Below are positions 16,777 through 25,557 of a DNA stretch of 64,000 nucleotides, piece after piece. This DNA comes from GCA-2731375 sp964631725. GTDB lineage: Bacteria > Pseudomonadota > Alphaproteobacteria > GCA-2731375. Below the pieces are notes generated by a model. It saw nothing but the letters and a program-made list of their open reading frames with translations. It was not told the origin of the DNA and ran no database searches. The DNA is taken from NCBI GenBank assembly GCA_964631725.1, contig CAZVYX010000003.1, positions 1 to 64,000 of the forward strand. The letters run 5' to 3'. Both the position numbers and the translations under genes were made by a program. The first letter of the stretch is position 1; every line of letters starts with the position of its first letter.

Positions 16777-17486
16777 TGCGCCGCCGCCGCCGAAGACGTC
16801 TGGGCCGGACGGCGCAGGGCCTCCGTCACCTCGGCGACGATCGAGACGGCGATCTCGGCCGGCGACTTGGCGCCGATATCCAGGCCGACGGGGCCGTGAA
16901 TGCGGGCGAAATCCGCTTCGCCGAAACCTTCAGCGGCAAGCCGCTCAAGCCGCTTACCATGGGTGCGGTTGGAGCCGAGACAACCGATATAAAACACATC
17001 CGAGCGCAAAACCCTGATCAAGGCGGGATCGTCCAGCTTCGGATCATGGGTCAGGGTCACGATGGCGCTGCGCCGGTCTGGCGCGAATTGTTCGACGCCA
17101 TCGTCGGGCCAGGCATCGATAAGTGTGATACCGGGGAAGCGGTCAGACGAGGCGAACTCCCGCCGGGGATCGACGATGGCCACGTCATAGCCGGCCAGGG
17201 TTGCCATTTGCGACAACGGCTGGGCGATATGCACCGCGCCCACGATCAGCATGCGCAGGGGTGGATTATGCACATGCAGGAAGACCTTGCGGCCATCGGC
17301 CAGTTCGACGACACCGCTCTTGTCCGCCAGCATGACCCGGCGGGCCGCACTCAGCAGCTCGTCATCGCCCTCGGTTTCCCCAGGATAGAGCAATTGATCC
17401 TGGCCCGTGGCCAGATCCGTGGCCAGGACGACCTGGCGCTTGTCGGCGCGGTCTTGCAGAAGCTGTTCGAGAAGCGCGCTCTTCAT
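16773..17486 (-). CDS. XdhC C-terminal (Rossmann) module
   Basis: The ATG at 17486 overlaps the stop of the previous gene (ATGA), favouring it over an in-frame start at 17513. The product (~237 aa) has the XdhC Rossmann-type half (RMLIVGAVHIAQPLSQMATL, YDVAIVDPRREFA, YIGCLGSNRTHGKRLERL, HGPVGLDIGAKSPAEIAVSI). XdhC proteins bind molybdenum cofactor, promote its sulfuration and insert it into xanthine-dehydrogenase-type enzymes. The N-terminal XdhC/CoxI domain is encoded by the separate upstream gene. Confidence 0.88.
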   Translation of the reverse strand: MKSALLEQLLQDRADKRQVVLATDLATGQDQLLYPGETEGDDELLSAARRVMLADKSGVVELADGRKVFLHVHNPPLRMLIVGAVHIAQPLSQMATLAGYDVAIVDPRREFASSDRFPGITLIDAWPDDGVEQFAPDRRSAIVTLTHDPKLDDPALIRVLRSDVFYIGCLGSNRTHGKRLERLAAEGFGEADFARIHGPVGLDIGAKSPAEIAVSIVAEVTEALRRPAQTSSAAAAQ

Positions 17487-17815
17487 GTCACGGGCTCGAT
17501 AAAGACTTCGCATTTGCCGCCGCAGGCCAAGCCCACCTGCCAGGCGGTTTCGTCCGAGATGCCGTAATCGATCAACCGGGTCTGGCCGTCCTGGATGGTC
17601 TGGCGCGCTTCCGTCACCACGGCGCCCTCGATACAGCCGCCCGAGACCGAACCGACGAAATCGCCGCCTTCCTCAACCACCAACTGGCTGCCCACGGGCC
17701 GGGGCGAGGAACCCCAGGTCGCGACCACCGTGGCCAGGGCCACGCCCTTGCCGGCGGCTTTCCATTCGGCGGCCTTTTCCAGCACGCGTTCGTGTTCGAC
17801 TATCTCGTTTGCCAT
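17483..17815 (-). CDS. XdhC N-terminal (XdhC/CoxI) domain protein
   Basis: A ~110-aa protein equal to the N-terminal XdhC_CoxI domain: VALATVVATWGSSPRPVGSQ, VGSVSGGCIEGAVV and GLACGGKCEVFIEP, with conserved cysteines in SGGC and CGGKC. The ATG at 17815 overlaps the coxE-like stop (TGATG) and has GGAGG 7 nt upstream. With the next gene it makes a complete XdhC in two polypeptides, a known split form in cox-type clusters. It acts in cytoplasmic Mo-cofactor maturation. Confidence 0.88.
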   Translation of the reverse strand: MANEIVEHERVLEKAAEWKAAGKGVALATVVATWGSSPRPVGSQLVVEEGGDFVGSVSGGCIEGAVVTEARQTIQDGQTRLIDYGISDETAWQVGLACGGKCEVFIEPVT

Positions 17816-19044
17816 CAAGCCGCCTCCGTCATGTATTTTTGCCGCCCGCCGGCCTGGGGCCGGCTCAAGATTTCCGCCAGATCGCCCAGACTGGAAAGAT
17901 TATGCACCGTGCGAAAATCGTCAACATGGGGCAATAAAGCCCGAATACCCTTCGATTTGGGCTCAAAACCGGCATAACGCAAGAGGGGATTGAGCCAGAT
18001 CAATCGCCGGCAGGATTTATGCAGGCGTTCGATCTCGCCCGCGATGCCTTCGCCAGCGTCCCGGTCCAGGCCATCGGAAATCATCAACACCACCGCCCCT
18101 TGGCCCAAAACCCGGCGCGACCAGTCCGTGTTGAAATCGTGCAGGCAATGGCCGATGCGGGTGCCACCCGACCAATCCTCGACATTTTCCGCAACCTTTT
18201 CCAGGGCCACGTCCACATCCCTGTGGCGCAGATGCCGGGTAATATTGGTCAGCCGGGTGCCAAAAACAAACGTATGAACCCGGTCCCTATCGTTGGTGAT
18301 GGTGTGCATGAAATGGAGGAACATGCGGCTGTAGCGGCTCATGGAGCCGGAGATATCGCACAGCACGACCAGGGGCGGGTGGCGGTGTTTCGGCGAACGG
18401 TGCCGCAGGGGCACACCGCCGCTACTGCGCAGCGCGGCCCGCAGGCTGGCCCGCATATCAACCCGGCGGCCGTGCGGGTCGGGGGCGAGACGCCTGGTCG
18501 GCACCGCCATGATGGGCAGGCGCATGCGCGCGATAATGGCCTTGGCCTGGGCGACTTCCTCGGCGCTCATGGACTCGAAATCCATGCTCTGCAGCACCTC
18601 GCGGGCGGAATAGGTCAGAGCGGCATCGAATTCGATCTCCTCCTCCACTTCCTCCTGAGGTATTTCCGCCCCCTCGCCCTTGGCCATGGCTTCCGCCACC
18701 CGGCGCGAGACGGCTTCGTTTTGGCTCTCGTCCATTTCCACCTGCACCTGGGGCATCAGCGCGTGCAGCATGCGTTCCAGAATGCGCGGATTGCGCCAGA
18801 AAACATGAAACGCCTGATCGAAAATCTCGCGGTGATCCTGGCGGCTGACGAAGACCGCGAACAGGGTCCAATAAAAATCCTCCCGGCTGCCGACGCCGGC
18901 GGCGATGACCGCGCGCACGCCATCCAGCACCTTGCCTGGGCCCACGGGCAGGCCGGCGGCACGGAGCACCCTGGCGAAATGCATGATATTTTCGGCCAGA
19001 CGGTTTGTTTCCTCGGCCGGCGCGGGATGTTCCGGGCTGTTCAT
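17815..19044 (-). CDS. coxE: CoxE-like von Willebrand factor A protein
   Basis: A 409-aa protein with a C-terminal VWA domain containing the MIDAS motif DISGSMSRYS and an acidic middle region with runs of Glu around residues 125-145. It directly follows the MoxR-type ATPase gene (6 bp apart). In CO-dehydrogenase clusters CoxD (AAA+) and CoxE (VWA) act as a pair that helps assemble the copper-molybdenum active site; the same chaperone role is expected here for the adjacent CoxL homologue, although its metal centre is not known. Confidence 0.9.
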   Translation of the reverse strand: MNSPEHPAPAEETNRLAENIMHFARVLRAAGLPVGPGKVLDGVRAVIAAGVGSREDFYWTLFAVFVSRQDHREIFDQAFHVFWRNPRILERMLHALMPQVQVEMDESQNEAVSRRVAEAMAKGEGAEIPQEEVEEEIEFDAALTYSAREVLQSMDFESMSAEEVAQAKAIIARMRLPIMAVPTRRLAPDPHGRRVDMRASLRAALRSSGGVPLRHRSPKHRHPPLVVLCDISGSMSRYSRMFLHFMHTITNDRDRVHTFVFGTRLTNITRHLRHRDVDVALEKVAENVEDWSGGTRIGHCLHDFNTDWSRRVLGQGAVVLMISDGLDRDAGEGIAGEIERLHKSCRRLIWLNPLLRYAGFEPKSKGIRALLPHVDDFRTVHNLSSLGDLAEILSRPQAGGRQKYMTEAA

Positions 19045-19050
19045 GGCTCT

Positions 19051-19974
19051 CTAACGCCCCGCCACCGCCATTTCCTGTTTCACGTCTTCCAGAATCTTGG
19101 CGGCCTCGCTGCCTTGGATTTTCTGGATATCGTCCTGGTATTTCAACAACGCACCCAGGGTATTGTCCACGGTCTCGGGTTCCAGCACGATCTTGTTCAA
19201 TTCCGTCAGCGCCGTGGCCCAGTCGATGGTTTCGGCGATGCCGGGCAGCTTGAACAGGTCATGCTCCCTGAGACGCTGGATAAAGGCCACGACCTGGCGG
19301 CTGAGGGTTTCCTCGCAGCCGGGCACCTTGGTGCGCAGGATCGCCAGCTCGCGTTCGGCATCGGGATAGTCGACCCAGTAATACAGACAGCGCCGTTTCA
19401 GGGCGTCATGGATCTCCCGCGTCCGGTTCGAGGTGACGATGACGATCGGCGGTTCGGTCGCGGCGATGGTGCCGATTTCCGGTATGGTGATCTGAAAATC
19501 CGAAAGTACTTCCAGCAGATAAGCCTCGAACGCCTCGTCTGTGCGGTCCAGCTCATCGATCAACAGCACCGGTGCGGCGCCGTCCGTGCCCACCTCCAAT
19601 GCCTGCAACAAGGGCCGCTTGATCAGGAATTCGTTGCGGAAAATATCCTGGCCCAGGCGCTCCCGGTCGATCGTGCCGCTGGCCTCGGCCAGGCGGATCT
19701 CTATCATCTGGCGGGCGTAGTTCCATTCATAGACGGCGGAGGCGACATCCAGGCCCTCGTAACATTGCAGGCGCACCAGGGGCCGGGACAGGGTTTCCGA
19801 CAGCACCTTGGCAATCTCCGTCTTGCCGACGCCGGCCTCGCCCTCCAGAAACAGCGGCCGGCCCATCTTCAGGGCCAAAAACAGCGTTGTCGCCAGGCTG
19901 CGGTCGGCGATGTAGTTGCCCCGGGTCAAGAGATCCAAGGTCGCGTCAATGTCTTGCGGTATGGCTGTGCTCAT
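19051..19974 (-). CDS. coxD: CoxD-like MoxR-family AAA+ ATPase
   Basis: The ~307-aa protein has Walker A EGEAGVGKTE, Walker B-type LLIDELDRTDEAFEAYLLE, sensor TSNRTREIHDALKRRC and a C-terminal MoxR lid domain. ATG 19974 is chosen; ATG 19980 two codons upstream is equally possible and no strong ribosome-binding site discriminates. It lies between coxM and coxE homologues. MoxR ATPases work with VWA partners as chaperones; here it would act on the Mo hydroxylase. Confidence 0.9.
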   Translation of the reverse strand: MSTAIPQDIDATLDLLTRGNYIADRSLATTLFLALKMGRPLFLEGEAGVGKTEIAKVLSETLSRPLVRLQCYEGLDVASAVYEWNYARQMIEIRLAEASGTIDRERLGQDIFRNEFLIKRPLLQALEVGTDGAAPVLLIDELDRTDEAFEAYLLEVLSDFQITIPEIGTIAATEPPIVIVTSNRTREIHDALKRRCLYYWVDYPDAERELAILRTKVPGCEETLSRQVVAFIQRLREHDLFKLPGIAETIDWATALTELNKIVLEPETVDNTLGALLKYQDDIQKIQGSEAAKILEDVKQEMAVAGR

Positions 19975-20071
19975 GATCATCAAACTAGGTTAGTTGGCGG
20001 GCAAAGAAAAGGCGGGGAGACATCGTCCCCCCGCCAATTCGCATGCCAGATAATACGATCAACTCGTATGA

Positions 20072-20857
20072 TCAACCGGCGGCGGCAACCGCGCGCTTGG
20101 CCATGACGACAACCAGATGGGCGCGATATTCGGCGCTGGCGTGGATGTCGCTGTTCAGATGATCGGGTGGAATAGAAACCCCATCCAGGGCATCGGGCGA
20201 CCAGTTGGCCGACAGGGCGGCTTCCAGCTTCGGCCCCCGATGGGCGCATTCCGTGGCGCCAGTTACGGCAACACGGACACCGTCAGCGGCCTGGGCCACG
20301 AAAACCCCAACCATGGCATAACGGGATGCCGGGTTCGGGAACTTGGCATAGGCCGCCTTGGCAGCGTTGGGGAAGGTCACGCTCTTGATGATCTCGCCAT
20401 CATTCAACGCCGTCTCGAAAAGGCCGGTGAAGAAATCATCGGCCGCGATATCGCGCTGATTGGTGGTGATCGTGGCGCCCAGGCCCAACAAAGCAGCCGG
20501 ATAATCCGCCGCCGGGTCGTTATTGGCGACGGAGCCGCCCAGGGTGCCGCGATTGCGCACCTGGGGATCACCGATGCCTTCGGCCACCGCGCGCAGGGCG
20601 GCTGGAACGTCGGACGATCCGGCCACTTCGGCATGGGTGGTCATGGCACCGATGGTGACGCCATCGCCACTGGCCGAGATGCCTTTCAGATCGGCGATAC
20701 CGGACAAATCGACCACATCGGAAGGATTGGCCAGGCGTTGCTTGAGAACCGGCAGCAAGGTCTGACCGCCGGCGATAACCGTTCCATCCTCGGCCGCGGC
20801 AAGCTTGGCCGCGGCATCATCGAGGCTGGAGGCGGATTGGAAGTTGAAGTTATACAT
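20072..20857 (-). CDS. coxM: CoxM-like FAD-binding subunit of Mo hydroxylase
   Basis: The 261-aa medium subunit has both FAD-binding motifs of this family: AGGQTLLP at 29-36 and TLGGSVANNDPAADYP from residue 105. The rest (FFTGLFETALNDGEIIKSV, ECAHRGPKLEA) matches CO-dehydrogenase/xanthine dehydrogenase medium chains. It passes electrons from the 2Fe-2S clusters of the small subunit to the acceptor. It is encoded 18 bp after the coxL homologue, forming the usual three-subunit enzyme. Confidence 0.92.
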   Translation of the reverse strand: MYNFNFQSASSLDDAAAKLAAAEDGTVIAGGQTLLPVLKQRLANPSDVVDLSGIADLKGISASGDGVTIGAMTTHAEVAGSSDVPAALRAVAEGIGDPQVRNRGTLGGSVANNDPAADYPAALLGLGATITTNQRDIAADDFFTGLFETALNDGEIIKSVTFPNAAKAAYAKFPNPASRYAMVGVFVAQAADGVRVAVTGATECAHRGPKLEAALSANWSPDALDGVSIPPDHLNSDIHASAEYRAHLVVVMAKRAVAAAG

Positions 20858-20875
20858 TTGTCTATCCTCCCTGGC

Positions 20876-23230
20876 TCAGCCCGCCGCCTGCGCGGCACGC
20901 CAAATCTTTTCGGGTGTGGCCGGCATGTCCAGATGTTTGATGCCGAGGGCGTTGACGATGGCATTGATCACCGCCGGCGGCGCCGCGATGGCTCCCGCCT
21001 CGCCGCAACCCTTGACACCCAATGGATTGTGCAACGGCACGGTCGGGGCATAATCCACATCGAACGATGGCAGATTATCGGCCCTGGGCATGCAGTAATC
21101 CTGGAACGAGCCGGAAACGAGCTGGCCGGAATCTTCGTCATAGACGCAGTGTTCCAACAAAGCCTGCCCGATGCCATGAGCCAGGCCGCCATGGACCTGA
21201 CCTTCGACGATCATCGGATTGACCAAGGTACCGAAATCATCGACCGCCGTGTACTTGACGATCTCCAAGGTGCCGGTATCGGGGTCGATCTCCACCTCGC
21301 AGACGTGTGCGCCGGCGGGGAAGGAGAAGTTCAAGGGATCGAAGAAGGCGATCTCGTCCAGGCCGGGCTCTACCCCTTCGGGGTAGTTGTGGGGCACATA
21401 GGCCGTGAACGCGACCTCGGCGATATTCATCGCCTTGTCGGTGCCCGAGACCGTGAAGTTGCCGTCCGCGAACTCGATATCGTCCTCCGCCGCCTCAAGC
21501 GTATGGGCCGCGATCTTCTTGCCCTTGGCGATGATCTTGTCACAGGCATTGGCGATGGCGACGCCGCCGACGGGCAGCGAGCGCGAGCCATATGTGCCCA
21601 TGCCGAACTGACCCTTGTCGGTATCGCCGTGCACGACTTCGACCTGCTCCACCGGTACGCCAAGGCGTTCGGTAACCAGTTGGGCAAAGGCCGTTTCGTG
21701 GCCCTGACCATGAGAATGCGTACCGGTAAAGACCGTGACGCCACCCGTCGGGTTAAAGCGGACCTGGGCCGATTCCCACAAACCAACGCCAACGCCCAAG
21801 GAGCCAACAGCCGCCGAAGGCGCGACGCCGCAGGCCTCGATATAGGACGACAGACCGATGCCGCGCAGCCTGCCCCGGCCCTTGGCTTCCGCCTGGCGGG
21901 CGCCAAAGCCGTCGTAGTCGGCATTGGCCAGCGCCTTGTCGAGAGAGGCGTGATAGTCACCGGAGTCGTAGCACTGCACGACCGGCGTCTGGTACGGCAT
22001 CTGATCGGCATTGATGAAGTTGCGTCGGCGGATTTCCGCCGGGTCCATGCCCATCTCAGCCGCCGAAACATCAACCAGGCGTTCCAGCAGATATGTCGCC
22101 TCCGGCCGGCCCGCACCGCGCGCCGCATCAACCGGCGCCGTGTTGGTCATGACACAACGCATATCGAGATAGATCGCCGGGGTGGTGTACTGTCCCGCCA
22201 GCAGGAAGCCGTGGAACAACGTCGGGATGGAGACCGAGAAGAGCTGCAGATAGGCCCCCATGTTGCCCTTGGACGTCACCCGCAAAGCAGTGAACTTGCC
22301 GTCCGCGTCCATGGCCATTTCCGCCTTGGTCACATGATCGCGGCCATGGGCATCGGACATGAAACCTTCCGAGCGGTCGGACGTCCATTTGACGGGACGG
22401 TTGACCTTTCTCGCGGCCCAGGCACAGATCGCCTCTTCATTATAGGTGAAGATTTTCGAACCGAAGCCGCCGCCAACATCGGGTGCCACGACGCGGAACT
22501 TATGCTCCGGCGCGATATTCATGAAGGCGGACATCACCAGGCGATGGACGTGCGGGTTTTGCGAAGTCAGATACAGGGTTGTCTCTTCGGTACCTGAATT
22601 GTATTCGCCCACAGCCGCGCGCGGCTCCATGGCGTTGGTGACCATGCGGTTGTTGACCAGTTCAACTTCCGCCGTCTTGTGCGCGGCGGCAAAGGCCGCG
22701 TCCACTGCCGCCTGATCGCCCAGTTCCCAATCCAGAGCCACATTGTTGGGGCATTCCTCGTGCAACTGCGGCGCGCCGTCAGCGTCCGCATTCGCGGTCG
22801 AAACGGTCGACGGCAGTTCGCTGTAGTCAATCGCCACCAGCTCCGCGCCGTCCTTGGCCTGAGCCAGGGTCTCGGCGATCACAACGGCGATGGGATCACC
22901 GACAAAGCGCGCCTTGTCCATGGTCAGGACGTTGCGCGGCGGGGTCTTGTTCACCTCGCCGCCCTTGCCGGTCACGGAGGCGCCGCAGACCAGGCCGCCA
23001 ACTTCATCCGCCTGCAAATCCTGGCCGACGAATACGCCAACCACGCCAGGCGCGGATTTCGCCGCCGCCGTATCCACGGAATTGATCGTCGCATGGGCAT
23101 GGGGCGAGCGTACGATGTACGCATGGGTCTGCCCCGGCCGGTTGATGTCGTCGGTATAGTTGCCCTTGCCGGTCAGAAACCGGTTGTCTTCCTTGCGCTT
23201 TAGCGAAGCGCCAATGCCATTCTCAGCCAT
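20876..23230 (-). CDS. coxL: CoxL-like molybdenum-binding subunit, form II type
   Basis: Start at ATG 23230 (MAENGIGASLKRKEDNRFLTG), giving 784 aa; the upstream in-frame extension is Arg-rich noise inside coxS. It has the aldehyde oxidase/xanthine dehydrogenase a/b hammerhead, Mo-cofactor motifs such as PDVGGGFGSKI and HSHGQGHETA, and the catalytic Glu in VKGCGEAGAI. The active-site loop reads AARGAGR (near residue 367). That is close to AYRGAGR of form II CoxL-like enzymes and unlike the AYXCSFR loop with the Cu-binding Cys of form I CO dehydrogenase. True CO oxidation is therefore doubtful; the substrate may be an aldehyde, N-heterocycle or aromatic-CoA-type compound. Confidence 0.9.
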   Translation of the reverse strand: MAENGIGASLKRKEDNRFLTGKGNYTDDINRPGQTHAYIVRSPHAHATINSVDTAAAKSAPGVVGVFVGQDLQADEVGGLVCGASVTGKGGEVNKTPPRNVLTMDKARFVGDPIAVVIAETLAQAKDGAELVAIDYSELPSTVSTANADADGAPQLHEECPNNVALDWELGDQAAVDAAFAAAHKTAEVELVNNRMVTNAMEPRAAVGEYNSGTEETTLYLTSQNPHVHRLVMSAFMNIAPEHKFRVVAPDVGGGFGSKIFTYNEEAICAWAARKVNRPVKWTSDRSEGFMSDAHGRDHVTKAEMAMDADGKFTALRVTSKGNMGAYLQLFSVSIPTLFHGFLLAGQYTTPAIYLDMRCVMTNTAPVDAARGAGRPEATYLLERLVDVSAAEMGMDPAEIRRRNFINADQMPYQTPVVQCYDSGDYHASLDKALANADYDGFGARQAEAKGRGRLRGIGLSSYIEACGVAPSAAVGSLGVGVGLWESAQVRFNPTGGVTVFTGTHSHGQGHETAFAQLVTERLGVPVEQVEVVHGDTDKGQFGMGTYGSRSLPVGGVAIANACDKIIAKGKKIAAHTLEAAEDDIEFADGNFTVSGTDKAMNIAEVAFTAYVPHNYPEGVEPGLDEIAFFDPLNFSFPAGAHVCEVEIDPDTGTLEIVKYTAVDDFGTLVNPMIVEGQVHGGLAHGIGQALLEHCVYDEDSGQLVSGSFQDYCMPRADNLPSFDVDYAPTVPLHNPLGVKGCGEAGAIAAPPAVINAIVNALGIKHLDMPATPEKIWRAAQAAG

Positions 23231-23231
23231 G

Positions 23232-23699
23232 TCATCCCCCCGCGGTCTTGGCGGCCTGTTGCACCGCCTTGACGATATTGTGATAGCCGGTGCAGCGGCA
23301 GATATTGCCCTCCAGCTCGGACCTGATGGTGGCCTCGTCCGGATTCGGGTTCTTCGCCACCAGATCAACGGCGCTCATCACCATGCCCGGCGTGCAGAAG
23401 CCGCATTGCAGGCCGTGGTTATCCTGGAAGGCCTGCTGCATGGGATGCATTTCACCGTTCTGGGCCAGCCCCTCGATAGTGGTGACCTCGGCGCCATTGG
23501 CCTGCATCGCCAACATGGTGCATGACTTTACGGAATCGCCGTTCACATGCACGACGCAGGAACCGCATTGGCTGGTGTCACAGCCCACATGCGTACCCGT
23601 CAGATTTAGGTTTTCACGAATAAATTGAACAAGCAGCGTGCGGTCTTCGACCTCGCCACTCACAGCCTGACCGTTCACGGTCATCGAAACCGTTGGCAT
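23232..23699 (-). CDS. coxS: CoxS-like 2Fe-2S subunit of Mo hydroxylase
   Basis: The start at 23699 gives a 155-aa protein. The plant-ferredoxin-type cluster is ligated by C40, C45, C48 and C60; the C-terminal alpha-helical cluster by C99, C102, C134 and C136 (CGFC...CRC). This is the standard small subunit that relays electrons from the Mo site to FAD. Its stop is 1 bp from the coxL start, so translation is probably coupled. Confidence 0.94.
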   Translation of the reverse strand: MPTVSMTVNGQAVSGEVEDRTLLVQFIRENLNLTGTHVGCDTSQCGSCVVHVNGDSVKSCTMLAMQANGAEVTTIEGLAQNGEMHPMQQAFQDNHGLQCGFCTPGMVMSAVDLVAKNPNPDEATIRSELEGNICRCTGYHNIVKAVQQAAKTAGG

Positions 23700-23855
23700 G
23701 TGGAACCTCCCTGTCGTTCGTTGCCGACTATATTGCAAGGGTATAGAGCCAGCCTCACGGCCGGCCTTCCCCCAGTAATGGAAGTGTTTCGCCTCCGTGC
23801 GCTCAGGTCAAGCCCGGAAATTGCCGGAGGACGCTAAAGTCGCGATTTTGTGAGG

Positions 23856-24566
23856 CTAATCACCCCTTAGCAGCGCGATAATCACAATCATGATGACGAT
23901 CAGGCCGCCCAGCCAGACCCAGCGGGGCAGGCCGCCCTGCTCCGGCGCGGCACCGGCCCGATCTGCATCGGCTTCGCCCGGCGCCATGTCGCGGCTACGG
24001 ACGTGCAGCATCTCGGGCGCCGCCTCGCCCGCCGCGCCGGCGGCATCGACCAGGGCGGGCGGCACCTCGGTCGCGGCACCTGGCCGGCCGGCCTCGGGCG
24101 TTGGTGCGGCCTCAGCTTCTGGCGCGGGCGCGGCAGCCAGCTGGGCGAAGACCGAGAAAAACTCCCCGGCCAGTTTCTTGGCCGTGCCGTCGATCAAACG
24201 GGAGCCGATCTGCGCCAGCTTGCCTCCGACATTGGCGTTGACCTCGTATTGCAGCAAGGTGCCGTCACCATCTTCCACCAGGGTGACCTTGGCGCCGCCC
24301 TTGGCGAAACCCGCGGCACCGCCCTTGCCTTCCCCTTGAATGGTATAGCCGTTGGGCGGATCCATGTCGGACAACGTCACCTGGCCCTGAAACTTGGCCT
24401 TCACCGGCCCCACCTTGGCGGTGACGGTCGCGGTGAAACTGTCATCACCAACCGCGTCCAGGTCACTGCAGCCGGGAATACTCGCCTTCAGAATTTCCGG
24501 ATCATTCAATGCCGCCCACACCCGCTCCCGCGATGCGGCAATGCGATATTCGCCTGATAAATCCAA
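23856..24566 (-). CDS. coxG: CoxG-like SRPBCC protein with C-terminal membrane anchor
   Basis: A TTG start at 24566 is proposed: it yields LDLSGEYRIAASRERVWAAL, the usual CoxG beginning, and has GAGGGGG about 9 nt upstream; an ATG at 24611 adds an unlikely tail. Residues 1-145 form an SRPBCC/polyketide-cyclase-like fold (NDPEILKASIPGCSDLD). A ~65-residue Ala/Pro/Glu-rich linker and a single C-terminal helix WVWLGGLIVIMIVIIALL follow. CoxG is thought to tether CO dehydrogenase to the membrane; this architecture fits a tether for the CoxSLM complex encoded just downstream (156-bp gap). Confidence 0.85.
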   Translation of the reverse strand: MDLSGEYRIAASRERVWAALNDPEILKASIPGCSDLDAVGDDSFTATVTAKVGPVKAKFQGQVTLSDMDPPNGYTIQGEGKGGAAGFAKGGAKVTLVEDGDGTLLQYEVNANVGGKLAQIGSRLIDGTAKKLAGEFFSVFAQLAAAPAPEAEAAPTPEAGRPGAATEVPPALVDAAGAAGEAAPEMLHVRSRDMAPGEADADRAGAAPEQGGLPRWVWLGGLIVIMIVIIALLRGD

Positions 24567-24644
24567 CTTTCCGCCCCCTCTATTTTCTTTGTGCCAATAA
24601 TATAGCACCATTGGTCGGGATTTCAGGGAAAACAGGAGGCGGGG

Positions 24645-25526
24645 GTGCGGACGGGCCGATTGATCGCCTTGACGGGCATGCTGTTGCTTTTCTTCGCCGG
24701 CCCGGTATCGGCGCAGGAAAGCGTAAAATTCCGTGCCGCCGGCACCCCGCCGACAGCGCTGCAGATGCGCATGGCCAAGATGCGCGGCGAAGAGGCCAAG
24801 GCGACGCCTGGTCTGCAATTGCACGGTCAACTGCATCAGCCGGCACAGGGCGACGCCCCCTATCCGGCCCTGGTCCTCCTCCATGACTGCCGCGGCATTA
24901 CCGGCGCCATCGAAGATTGGGCCCTGCAATTGGCGGATTGGGGCTACCTGGCCCTGGTAGTGGACAGCTATGGCCCCCGCCATCACAAGCCTGATTGCAG
25001 CAGCTATGACGGCATGGAATCCGTGGATCAGACCTTCGATGCCCTGGGCGCGCTGCAATTCCTAAGCCGGCGCGATGACGTGATCAGGCATCGAATTGGC
25101 CTGATCGGCTGGTCGATCGGCGGCAGCAAGGTGCTCGCCGCAATGAACAAGATCGGCGTGCACAATCTATATCAGGAGAAATTCAGCCATGGCGTCGCCT
25201 TTTATCCCCAATGTTTGACAGCTTCCGGTCCGTTCATCGGGCCCATATTGATGCTGGTCGGGGGCGCCGACGATTGGACCAAGGCCCAGCGCTGCCAAAC
25301 CCTGCGCGATGCCAATGCCATCAGCACCCACCCGCCACGCCTGCGGATCTACCCAGCGGCCTACCATTTCTTCGATGATCCTGGCGTGGGGCCGGTAGGC
25401 TACCGGGCCGAAATCGAAAACCGCGAGAACTCACCAACCCGTGGCGCCACCTGGGGCCATGATCCGTCCGCGCAAAAGGCCGCCCTGGGCCATGTCCGGA
25501 AATTTCTGGCCCGGCAACGACCCTAG
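24645..25526 (+). CDS. Secreted dienelactone hydrolase-family protein
   Basis: GTG start at 24645 with GGAGG just upstream. A signal peptide (MRTGRLIALTGMLLLFFAGP, cleavage after VSA) targets it to the periplasm. The alpha/beta-hydrolase nucleophile elbow GWSIGG places Ser157 where classic dienelactone hydrolases have Cys; H241 in YHFFDDPG is the likely catalytic His. DCRG and the Cys-rich HDCRG...KPDCSSYDG region are typical of the exported DLH subgroup. Esterase activity is expected; substrate unknown. It diverges from coxG. Confidence 0.85.
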   Translation: MRTGRLIALTGMLLLFFAGPVSAQESVKFRAAGTPPTALQMRMAKMRGEEAKATPGLQLHGQLHQPAQGDAPYPALVLLHDCRGITGAIEDWALQLADWGYLALVVDSYGPRHHKPDCSSYDGMESVDQTFDALGALQFLSRRDDVIRHRIGLIGWSIGGSKVLAAMNKIGVHNLYQEKFSHGVAFYPQCLTASGPFIGPILMLVGGADDWTKAQRCQTLRDANAISTHPPRLRIYPAAYHFFDDPGVGPVGYRAEIENRENSPTRGATWGHDPSAQKAALGHVRKFLARQRP

Positions 25527-25557
25527 GGCGGTTTCTGCAGTCCTAGCCCCCGATGTC

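Noticed and set aside
18019..20106. 695-codon plus-strand reading frame
   Set aside because: Antisense shadow of the coxD/coxE genes; composition is low-complexity His/Gln/Gly and no domain fits.
20117..22597. 826-codon plus-strand reading frame
   Set aside because: It is antisense to the coxL/coxM homologues, is driven by high GC third-position bias, and has no recognisable motif or start signal.
20876..23699. Calling the cluster true (form I) carbon monoxide dehydrogenase
   Set aside because: The active-site loop lacks the Cys-containing form I motif, so CO oxidation is not supported by sequence alone.
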